Shown one piece after another: positions 1 through 5,428 of a stretch of DNA of 5,428 bases. The position numbers and the translations under genes were made by a program. The notes under the pieces were generated by a model, which saw nothing but the letters and a program-made list of their open reading frames with translations, searched no databases and was not told the origin of the DNA. The stretch is from the NCBI GenBank assembly GCA_964590225.1, contig CAZPWS010000087.1, positions 1 through 5,428 on the forward strand, in the 5' to 3' direction. Position 1 is the stretch's first letter; each line of letters opens with the position of its first letter. Source of the stretch: JAEUSG01 sp964590225. Its GTDB lineage: Bacteria; Fibrobacterota; OXYB2-FULL-49-7; JAEUSG01.

Positions 1-45
1 TGAATTATCTTAACCTAACACCTATGGGGGCAAGGGGGGTTATAA

Positions 46-1028
46 AAAAGCAACTTTACCGCACTAAATGTTAGAAGTCAGGATGAAATCCAGAAAGTCC
101 CTGCTCTCCTGGACGAAGTTCATGCCATTCTTGAATCCGCACAGCCCTGCATATTTATCCTAAGCGGTTCAAGCGCGCGAAAGCTCAAGCGCGTACACGC
201 CAATATGTTGGGCGGAAGAGCATGGACCTATCGTTTATACCCGCTTACCGCCCGGGAAATCGGCCCGTCTTTTAATCCGGAACGAGTCCTACATTTTGGG
301 TCGCTGCCCAGGGTATATCTTGCGGAAAATGATTTGGATCGCGCTGAAATACTCCGTTCCTATGTTAACATCTATCTCCACAAAGAGATTGAACTTGAAA
401 CCCACCTCAGAAACATCGGGGGATTTCTCCAGTTTCTCCCCACCGTAGCGTCAGAGAACGGCGCCTTGGTCAATTTTCTGAATCTCTCCAGGGAATTGAT
501 GCTTAGCGTAAGCACCATCCGATCCTATTACCAAATATTGGAAGATACCTTGTTGGGGTCTTTTCTTTTTCCCATGGCAAAATCCGCACGAAAAATAGCA
601 GCGGGCCATCCCCGTTTTTACCTTTTTGATTGTGGTGTGGTGCGCGCCTTGCAAAAAAAACTCAATGCCCCGCTTCTCGAGGAAACAGAGGAATACGGAA
701 GAGCCTTCGAGCATTTCTTAATTTGTGAAATCATCCGGTTAAATGAATACTTACGGCTTGATTTGGATATTTCGTTCTACCGCACGGGGACCGTGGCGCG
801 GAAGTGGATTGCGTTATTAAAGCGCCGTCCGGCGCGTTAACAGCAATAGAAATTAAATCAACGCGGCGTCCATCCCCACATCACTGCTCCGGGCTCAGAT
901 CCTTCCACGAAGTCTTTCCCTGTGCCCGGTGCCTGCTGGCGTGCCGGACGGATAAATCTGCGGTTATCGGAAACATTCTTGCCTTGCCGTGGCAAGAGGC
1001 ACTGGAGAAGGTTGTTAACTTAAAATGA
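46..1028 (+). pseudogene. Truncated and frameshifted AAA_14/DUF4143-family ATPase
   Basis: This is the remnant of a P-loop ATPase with an AAA_14 core, a DUF4143 domain and a C-terminal PD-(D/E)XK-like segment. The family is widespread in bacteria and archaea and its cellular role is poorly defined. Recognisable homology starts at about 82 with the Walker B/helix residues DEIQKVPALLDEVH. It continues with the sensor-like FILSGSSARKLKR (about 151-189), then LGGRAWTYRLYPLTAREIG, and then DUF4143 hallmarks: YVNIYLHKEIE, FDCGVVRAL and GRAFEHFLICEI. At about 775 the frame reads SFYRTGT and then runs out of frame to a stop at 838-840. The expected continuation, GAEVDCVI...AIEIKS, lies in the frame two bases on and runs to TGA at 1026-1028. 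Omitting the GT at 793-794 restores FYRTGTGAEVDCVI. The Walker A region (roughly the first 80 residues) is absent in this frame, and in-frame stops lie at 1-3, 16-18 and 43-45. ATG 205 is an internal methionine, not a true start. Two independent lesions plus loss of the P-loop make a functional product unlikely. A sequencing error could explain the frameshift but not the missing N-terminus. Confidence 0.
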
Positions 1029-1115
1029 CGCTTTTCAGCGCACTAAAAGAGCCTTTTTCCCAATCTCCATGGTTCCATTCTTCAGTAATAAGTACTATGC
1101 GGAAATATTTTTTGC
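1029..1115. other. Short intergenic gap between convergent units
   Basis: These 87 bases separate the stop of the ATPase remnant (+) from the stop of the 915-residue gene (-). A small hairpin, CGCT-TTTC-AGCG, sits at 1029-1040 directly after the TGA. A second weak one, AAAAG-AGC-CTTTT, sits at 1045-1057 and runs into a T-run ending at 1058. Either might act as a weak terminator for rightward transcription, but neither has a strong GC stem. No convincing hairpin with a T-run is visible for leftward transcription. No gene is seen. Confidence 0.35.
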
Positions 1116-3863
1116 TTAACGAACGAGAATTATCTTATTCCTTATAGAATTCTTTTCAGTTCTCAGATTAACAAAATAAACACCTGAAGCCCGCCCCGAA
1201 GCATTCCATCCAATGTTTACGAATCTGTTGCCGCTTCCAAAAGAGCGTTCCGCTTTTACTGTCAGATCAGAAACAACTCTGCCACTTAAATCCATAATTT
1301 TCAAACTTGATCGTCCCTTCTTCCATCCTTTTACCTTTATGTTTACGGACGGATTAAACGGATTTGGTGAAGTAGTAAGCGAAGCAATGATTTCGCTATC
1401 ACGGTTGTTATTCTCATTCAATGTTGAAAAATAGGTAGTGGAGTCTGCAATCAATGAAGCAATTTCTGAAACGGAAAGCGCCATACCATAAACGCGGATG
1501 TCATCAAGTTGACCGTTGTAGTATGGAGCATTACTAAAACCAATTTTCCAGTAGCCTGTAAAATTTTCCCCGCTTGTTCCTGTTGGTTCGGAGGCGGCAA
1601 GCACCCCATCAACAAAAACCTGCATACCGGAAGATGCAGATAAGGTAGCAGCCACATGATGCCATGCCCCATCGTTGTAAGATGCCGTAGTGGTTGCTGT
1701 TTTAGCAGAACCGGGATAACACCTGAAGGTGAGTGTTCCTGTTGTGGAGATGGCGATATCTCTATCATAATCGGTACTTGTACCAGTCATCCTGTTTCCA
1801 AAACCAATTAGTTTTCCACCTGCTACAGAAGTAGTTTTAAACCATAACGAAAGAGTGAATTCCGATGGATTTGATTGGCTTACAGATGTTGATAAATAGT
1901 CGTCTGTTCCATCAAAAGAGACCGCACTTCCATATCTGCCAGAGGTCCATGTTGCACCTCCCTGAAGTGTTGCAGTGTTATTCTGGCCGGTGGCATCCAT
2001 CGCTACGGTGCCGCTATTTTCATCCAGCTTCCAGTAAAAGAGCGGTGCCTGATATCTCTTAACTACTCGCACAAACGAACTATCCTTTAGGCTTAAAGCG
2101 GCTATCTCAGCAACAATAAAAGCTGTACCGACAGTGGTATCAATGGTCAATCTGCCGCTATTACTCACCTGCGCTATCCCCGCAGAACGGGAAAGCCATG
2201 CAGTTGATAGCGCAGTGTCAATAGCCATTCTTGAGCTGTCTGAATGGATACTGTACAGCTTTAAATTGTGTTCAGAGCTTGGCAATACAACAAGGGTGTC
2301 TGGCATTATGTCAATACCAATAATTGGCAGACGGGTAAGGTTAATTGTAAGGTTTAAGGTTTTCCCACCTTCAAGATGCACTGGCATATCTACTTTGGCG
2401 GCGTAACCGTCCGCTCTTACTGTGGCCAAATAACCATCGCCAGAATCTGCGGCAACTCTTAATACGCCAGTACTGCTCTCTTTGTTGGCAACTGTGTTTC
2501 CGGAGAGAGAAAGAATTATTCTTGCCGGGGTATTAAGTCTTGAACCTGTAACGGAATCTATTAGAGTAATTGATATATAACCTTGACTTTTGTCGGTGTT
2601 GGTCATTTTGTATGCGATAGTTATTGGTACAGTTGGGGATACGGGCTGCTTTTCATACGCAATCAGAGCTGTTCCGCTTAATGGATCTGCGGCAATGCAA
2701 GGTTCGAGAGCGGGAGCACTGCTTGTACCGGCAATATTTACTATGGAGTCGGCCAGTTCACCACTTTCTGCAATCTTGGCAAAAATTACCGATTCATAAT
2801 TTTCAGCTGAAGCAGGCATATATCTCTCATGCCATACAGCGAGAAAGTCATTTCCATCCCATGATAGATCAGGGTTCATAAAACGCTGTGTAGCCAAACC
2901 GTAATTCATATTAGCCTTTCGCACGCCCGAAAGATCGAATACTGCCATATTATTGACAATTTTTGTGGTACCCCTACCGCTTGGTATATCGGTGCGCCAT
3001 GCGAGGAGATATCCTGTGTTTCCTTTTGCGATGGCAAGTGGGCCAGTCCCCATGGGTAAAAGTGCCGGAACATCCGTGTGGAGCAGCGTATATGCAGCTT
3101 GACCATCTGGAGTACCATTGGTTACAAACTTGCCTGTTGTTGGTGAAACTGGAAATTGATAGTTGCCAGTAAAGGTTTGCGCACCACCTGCATTAAAAAC
3201 GAAAACTCTTCCATCTGTGTTGGATGGCGCCACAACTGGGGAGATACAATGTGAAACACCGGTTGACAAAAGAAATCCATTGGGTTCGAGCACTGTTCCT
3301 GCCGATGAAACCCGTGCCATATAAATCTCATATTTGGCGTCGGATCTGCCATCCATCCACACAACATTAAAGTTAATTCCATCCCATGCAACCCGCGGCA
3401 AAGCCTGATTTCTGAAACCACCAGCTACGAGTATTCCGTTGGGATCAAGTACTTCTCCGTCTGGTTTGACGCGTGCGGCATAAACATCCCAATCAACACC
3501 ATTCCTTAAATCCTGCCATACAACCAAAAATTGATCCCCCCCAAATGCTATCCGAGGCATCTGTTTAAGTTCGGTAGTATCGGCAATTACAAATGGAACA
3601 TTATCCAGCGCCTCTCCTGCACCGCTGATTCTGCATGCTACAATATTGCTCTGATAATTAGGCCCATTTCGTAAGTCTCCTGGAAGAATACGACCAGACT
3701 GCCATACCACCATAAATTCGCCTGCCCCAAAAGCCGCAGCTGGTGTGTAGGCATCTCTGCCATTATTAACGGGAAGTAAAAGCTCTGAAGAGAGTGTTGG
3801 AGCAGAAAAAGCAATTGCGACTTGCACAATTACTATAAAACAAATTGTGTATAATTTACCCAT
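1116..3863 (-). CDS. Secreted multidomain protein: propeller-like repeats, Big-like, LamG, Por/T9SS-type sorting domain
   Basis: This 915-residue exported protein is probably cell-surface attached or secreted; its substrate is unknown. Residues 1-20 are a signal peptide (MGK, then a hydrophobic core), with likely cleavage after AFS. Residues of about 41-420 hold seven diverged units of roughly 53-66 residues, with the signature P-x(about 13)-VVW after FxGxxF, for example AFGGDQFLVVWQD and AWDGINFNVVWMD. These look like blades of a beta-propeller. About 427-510 resembles a carboxypeptidase-regulatory or CNA-B type beta sandwich (ISITLIDSVTGS, then YLATVRADGYA). About 514-600 is bacterial Ig-like (Big_2 style: IDIMPDTLVVLPS, then WLSRSAGIAQVSNSGRLT). 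About 606-805 is a LamG/concanavalin-like jellyroll (YWKLDENSG, SVSFDGTDDYLS-like, GAWHHVAATL, VFVDG, GQLDDIRVYGMALS). About 828-915 is a FlgD-Ig/Por-type sorting domain (SPNPFNPSV, IMDLSGRVV, SGVYFVNL, KIILVR). The start at 3863 is set by GGAGGT seven bases upstream. It lies 17 bases after the stop of the preceding gene, so translation is probably from a shared mRNA. LamG domains of this kind often bind glycans, but that role here is inference. Confidence 0.9.
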   Translation of the reverse strand: MGKLYTICFIVIVQVAIAFSAPTLSSELLLPVNNGRDAYTPAAAFGAGEFMVVWQSGRILPGDLRNGPNYQSNIVACRISGAGEALDNVPFVIADTTELKQMPRIAFGGDQFLVVWQDLRNGVDWDVYAARVKPDGEVLDPNGILVAGGFRNQALPRVAWDGINFNVVWMDGRSDAKYEIYMARVSSAGTVLEPNGFLLSTGVSHCISPVVAPSNTDGRVFVFNAGGAQTFTGNYQFPVSPTTGKFVTNGTPDGQAAYTLLHTDVPALLPMGTGPLAIAKGNTGYLLAWRTDIPSGRGTTKIVNNMAVFDLSGVRKANMNYGLATQRFMNPDLSWDGNDFLAVWHERYMPASAENYESVIFAKIAESGELADSIVNIAGTSSAPALEPCIAADPLSGTALIAYEKQPVSPTVPITIAYKMTNTDKSQGYISITLIDSVTGSRLNTPARIILSLSGNTVANKESSTGVLRVAADSGDGYLATVRADGYAAKVDMPVHLEGGKTLNLTINLTRLPIIGIDIMPDTLVVLPSSEHNLKLYSIHSDSSRMAIDTALSTAWLSRSAGIAQVSNSGRLTIDTTVGTAFIVAEIAALSLKDSSFVRVVKRYQAPLFYWKLDENSGTVAMDATGQNNTATLQGGATWTSGRYGSAVSFDGTDDYLSTSVSQSNPSEFTLSLWFKTTSVAGGKLIGFGNRMTGTSTDYDRDIAISTTGTLTFRCYPGSAKTATTTASYNDGAWHHVAATLSASSGMQVFVDGVLAASEPTGTSGENFTGYWKIGFSNAPYYNGQLDDIRVYGMALSVSEIASLIADSTTYFSTLNENNNRDSEIIASLTTSPNPFNPSVNIKVKGWKKGRSSLKIMDLSGRVVSDLTVKAERSFGSGNRFVNIGWNASGRASGVYFVNLRTEKNSIRNKIILVR

Positions 3864-3870
3864 TTTCCAT

Positions 3871-3876
3871 ACCTCC
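3871..3876 (-). promoter_or_regulatory. Ribosome binding site of the 915-residue gene
   Basis: GGAGGT on the minus strand lies seven bases before the ATG at 3863-3861. Another ATG at 3870-3868 sits almost on top of this site and is out of frame, so 3863 is the supported start. The site lies inside the 17-base gap after the upstream stop codon, which supports translation from a polycistronic message. Confidence 0.8.
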
Positions 3877-3881
3877 GGTAA

Positions 3882-4991
3882 TTATCTGATTCTTTTGTAA
3901 AGAGTACTCGACCTTGGCCCACCAAGAAAGCTGCCATTCCCCACCCATCTGAAACCAGCGTACAGATTGATGTTGCTATTTGGAAGTGTATCAACAAACT
4001 GCAATATTGACTTGCTCCCTTCCGTTGAAAGCCTGACACCACTCACCCACTGACGCAACAAATCAAGTCTAAACATAGTATGTGTGTCATTTCTTCCCAT
4101 GTATAAAAACCTTTTATCCGGATCGTCCGGGCCAAAACTGATGTGGCTTCCTTCAAAATACCAGTCGGTACCCGAAAAAGGGCCGGGAGAATTTCTACCT
4201 CGCCTTACTGCAATTACCGGTACCACACCATGAAAAGAGAGATCCGAAAGATCCCAATAGAATGTGTACCAGTTTTTTGTTGATTGATTACAATAAAGTC
4301 TGTTGTTTTTGTCGTCTATGGTAATGGGCAACGCATGAGGAGTAAAGCCAGTGATAACGCCATCAGCTGTATCGAGTTGCACGGTCTTTTCTACAACCCC
4401 GTCAGGAGACATAACCATGAGCATACACTTTGAGGAGACCATATAAACCTTACCATCTGCCCCTGTGGCTAATCCTCTGTAGTTACCGTTTACGCCTGGT
4501 ATTAGCGTTGTTACTATCTGCTCCTGAAAATCGAGCCTTCGTAAAGAGTGCCGTGAACCACTTTTATCCGTCATATACATATACCTGCCGTCCTGCGAAA
4601 ATGCGGCGCCAGGGTGCCATGTATAATGCCATGTGCCAAACCGTGCACGAGAAAAAGGGCCATCGAGCATGCCATGACCTGAGCCCGCAATGCAATGGAG
4701 CCTGTTAGACTCCACTTCATACCAGCCAATAAAATTCCGTCCACCTTCCGCGCTCAAGTATCCTCTACCAATTGTCCCTGCTTCGGTATAGGAAAAACCA
4801 AATGAGCTGCCGAGAGCATCGCGCGCCTCTCCTTCGAGAAACATCTCAACTGCGGTACAACCACCATTTCTAATAGCTTCCCATCTTGCCGAGGTATCCC
4901 ACGCAGGCGTAGTAAAACCCCCTTCATATTGAGAATAGGCTGTTGCAGATAGAAACGATATGATCACCACCACCTTAAATATTATTGGCAT
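3882..4991 (-). CDS. Exported NHL/beta-propeller-like protein of unknown function
   Basis: This 369-residue exported protein has no assignable enzymatic role. The N-terminus MPIIFKVVVIISFLSATAYS is a signal peptide with probable cleavage after AYS, before QYEGG. The mature part has repeated propeller-type strands. The clearest is an NHL-like segment at about residues 98-118 (HCIAGSGHGMLDGPFSRARFG). Others are AFSQDGRYMYMTD (about 130-142), GLATGADGKVYMVS (about 173-186), ITIDDKNNRLYCNQ (about 223-236) and HISFGPDDPDKRFLYMGRND (about 283-302). The order and spacing resemble NHL or SMP-30-like propellers, but no metal-binding or catalytic set is recognisable. The chain ends at GGPRSSTLYKRIR without a sorting domain, LamG domain or membrane anchor, unlike its downstream partner. 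ATG 4991 is preferred over GTG 4994: the GGAGGT site leaves a six-base spacer to the ATG and only three to the GTG. It is probably the first gene of a two-gene operon. Confidence 0.85.
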   Translation of the reverse strand: MPIIFKVVVIISFLSATAYSQYEGGFTTPAWDTSARWEAIRNGGCTAVEMFLEGEARDALGSSFGFSYTEAGTIGRGYLSAEGGRNFIGWYEVESNRLHCIAGSGHGMLDGPFSRARFGTWHYTWHPGAAFSQDGRYMYMTDKSGSRHSLRRLDFQEQIVTTLIPGVNGNYRGLATGADGKVYMVSSKCMLMVMSPDGVVEKTVQLDTADGVITGFTPHALPITIDDKNNRLYCNQSTKNWYTFYWDLSDLSFHGVVPVIAVRRGRNSPGPFSGTDWYFEGSHISFGPDDPDKRFLYMGRNDTHTMFRLDLLRQWVSGVRLSTEGSKSILQFVDTLPNSNINLYAGFRWVGNGSFLGGPRSSTLYKRIR

Positions 4992-4997
4992 CACATT

Positions 4998-5003
4998 ACC
5001 TCC
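4998..5003 (-). promoter_or_regulatory. Ribosome binding site deciding the start of the propeller gene
   Basis: AAAGGAGGT on the minus strand is a near-perfect anti-16S match. It is followed by AATGTGATG. The first ATG there (4996-4994) meets TGA at once, the GTG at 4994 is too close, and the ATG at 4991-4989 has a six-base spacer and opens the signal peptide. Confidence 0.8.
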
Positions 5004-5030
5004 TTTTTGCCTGTGAACTGATATTTAGTC

Positions 5031-5055
5031 ATATATATTCATTTTGAGTATATAT
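5031..5055. repeat. AT-rich dyad in the leader of the two-gene unit
   Basis: ATATATATTCA (5031-5041) and TGAGTATATAT (5045-5055) are inverted copies. They match at 10 of 11 positions and are separated by TTT. The dyad lies 28 bases upstream of the ribosome binding site, so it may form a leader stem-loop or an operator. Low-complexity TA runs also give such dyads by chance, so a function is not established. Confidence 0.4.
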
Positions 5056-5077
5056 TCTATAAATATTGTGACTGAAT

Positions 5078-5105
5078 GATATAAAAATTGTACCGCCAAT
5101 ATGAA
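5078..5105 (-). promoter_or_regulatory. Weak sigma-70-like promoter candidate for the two-gene unit
   Basis: Read leftward, TTCATA (5105-5100) and TATATC (5083-5078) are separated by 16 bases. Each matches the consensus at four of six positions. It would start transcription near 5071 and place the 5031-5055 dyad in the leader. A perfect TATAAT at 5136-5131 on the same strand is an alternative -10 element, but it lacks a recognisable -35. In such AT-rich DNA both may be chance. Confidence 0.2.
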
Positions 5106-5259
5106 AATAGTATTAACTCATGGGAATTTTATTATACTAAATAAACAACAAGCATAATAAGCACATATAATAGGAAGACTCCCGAAGTAGATGAAATAAA
5201 TGCAATGAATAATTTCCTGACTTCTGACGGTATCTAAAATTTACCATTACCCAATTTTC

Positions 5260-5291
5260 TAAGTATTTGAATATCAAATACTTACTTTTTT
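5260..5291 (+). terminator. Perfect AT-rich hairpin followed by a T-run
   Basis: TAAGTATTTGA (5260-5270) and TCAAATACTTA (5274-5284) are perfect inverted copies around ATA. A C and six T residues (5286-5291) follow on the plus strand. The geometry is that of an intrinsic terminator for rightward transcription, but the stem has only two G-C pairs and would be weak. No clear gene lies upstream of it on the plus strand. It could instead be an operator or the remains of a repeat. Confidence 0.35.
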
Positions 5292-5361
5292 AATTAGTGG
5301 GAACCTCTAATAATTCTTCAAAAAGCTCAAAAGTCTGAATAGTTGATAAAAAGCTTGCCAT
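5290..5361 (-). CDS. Possible 23-residue small ORF or C-terminal gene remnant
   Basis: ATG at 5361-5359 opens a 23-codon frame containing the acidic, amphipathic stretch TFELFEELLEVPTN, ending at TAA 5290-5292. AGGA lies four bases upstream of the ATG as a modest ribosome binding site. The same frame is open from the window edge (RLKGVIGYVSYTT...) except for one TAG at 5370-5368, so it could instead be the end of a decayed gene entering from the right. The perfect hairpin lies directly after its stop. No family is recognised and chance is quite possible. Confidence 0.15.
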   Translation of the reverse strand: MASFLSTIQTFELFEELLEVPTN

Positions 5362-5380
5362 TTTGTCCTATGTTGAGCTA

Positions 5381-5428
5381 ATGTCAAATGTTGTGTATGA
5401 TACGTATCCGATTACTCCTTTAAGCCGC
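5381..5428 (+). CDS. Possible start of a rightward gene cut by the window edge
   Basis: ATG 5381 opens a frame (MSNVVYDTYPITPLSR) that continues past the window. The frame is open back to a TGA at 5336-5338, so a TTG start at 5363 is also possible. The ribosome binding site is weak. With only 16 codons visible no family can be named, and it overlaps, on the opposite strand, the open stretch upstream of the small ORF. At most one of the two is likely to be real. Confidence 0.15.
   Translation, partial: MSNVVYDTYPITPLSR

Larger units (their letters stand above)
5004..5428. other. AT-rich upstream and intergenic region with no confident gene
   Basis: These 425 bases are clearly more AT-rich than the genes to the left and have no long open frame on either strand. 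They hold the leader and probable promoter of the two-gene unit, an AT-rich dyad close to the ribosome binding site, and a perfect 11-base hairpin near 5260-5284. Two short open stretches near the right edge are described separately. No tRNA, CRISPR or transposon end was recognised. Confidence 0.6.

Noticed and set aside
205..840. A complete 211-residue gene starting at ATG 205
   Set aside because: ATPase homology runs in frame well upstream of 205, and the end at 840 is out of frame with the family, so this is part of a broken longer gene.
804..1028. An independent 74-residue gene starting at GTG 804
   Set aside because: It is the C-terminal part (EVDCVI...IEIKS) of the same ATPase, separated only by a 2-base frameshift. 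The GTG encodes the Val of the EVD motif.
2..1137. 11-base direct repeat GAATTATCTTA at 2-12 and 1127-1137
   Set aside because: The second copy lies inside the 3' end of the 915-residue gene. The sequence is AT-rich and such matches are expected by chance.
1213..3421. Open frames opposite or overlapping the 915-residue gene on both strands
   Set aside because: They show no family motifs or ribosome binding sites, while the long frame has continuous, recognisable domains.
4430..4708. 92-residue open frame on the plus strand inside the propeller gene
   Set aside because: It is antisense to a clear signal-peptide protein and has no recognisable domain.
73..5225. 11-base inverted match AGAAGTCAGGA (73-83) against TCCTGACTTCT (5215-5225), considered as ends of a mobile element
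   Set aside because: Several 11-base matches are expected by chance in a window this size. No transposase or longer terminal repeat accompanies them.

Overview
The window looks like chromosomal DNA from a Gram-negative bacterium of the FCB superphylum. Fibrobacterota/Chitinivibrionia-like lineages fit best, but this is an inference. The main clue is a 915-residue exported protein that ends in a Por/T9SS-type sorting domain: an SPNPFNPSV motif, then LSGRVV, SGVYF and a basic KIILVR end. It also carries a LamG jellyroll of a style common in those phyla. Both intact genes have strong GGAGGT ribosome binding sites.

Layout. Positions 1-1028 (+) hold the remains of an AAA_14/DUF4143-family ATPase. 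The P-loop part is missing or scrambled. Recognisable homology starts at the Walker B DEIQK, and a 2-base insertion near 793-794 splits the C-terminal nuclease-like domain from the rest, so it is a pseudogene. Positions 1029-1115 are a short gap where the remnant and the next gene converge. Positions 1116-3863 (-) encode the 915-residue modular surface or secreted protein. Positions 3882-4991 (-) encode a 369-residue exported NHL/beta-propeller-like protein. Positions 4992-5428 are an AT-rich leader and intergenic region with a good ribosome binding site, weak promoter candidates, two dyads and only tentative coding traces at the right edge.

The two minus-strand genes are separated by 17 bases and very probably form one transcription unit read from the AT-rich region. 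Both products have signal peptides and propeller-type repeats. Only the second carries the LamG domain and the C-terminal sorting signal. A reasonable but unproven reading is a pair of exported proteins, one tethered or secreted through the outer membrane and one periplasmic or released. No catalytic residues can be assigned to either, and no complete novel defence, mobile or regulatory system is visible here.
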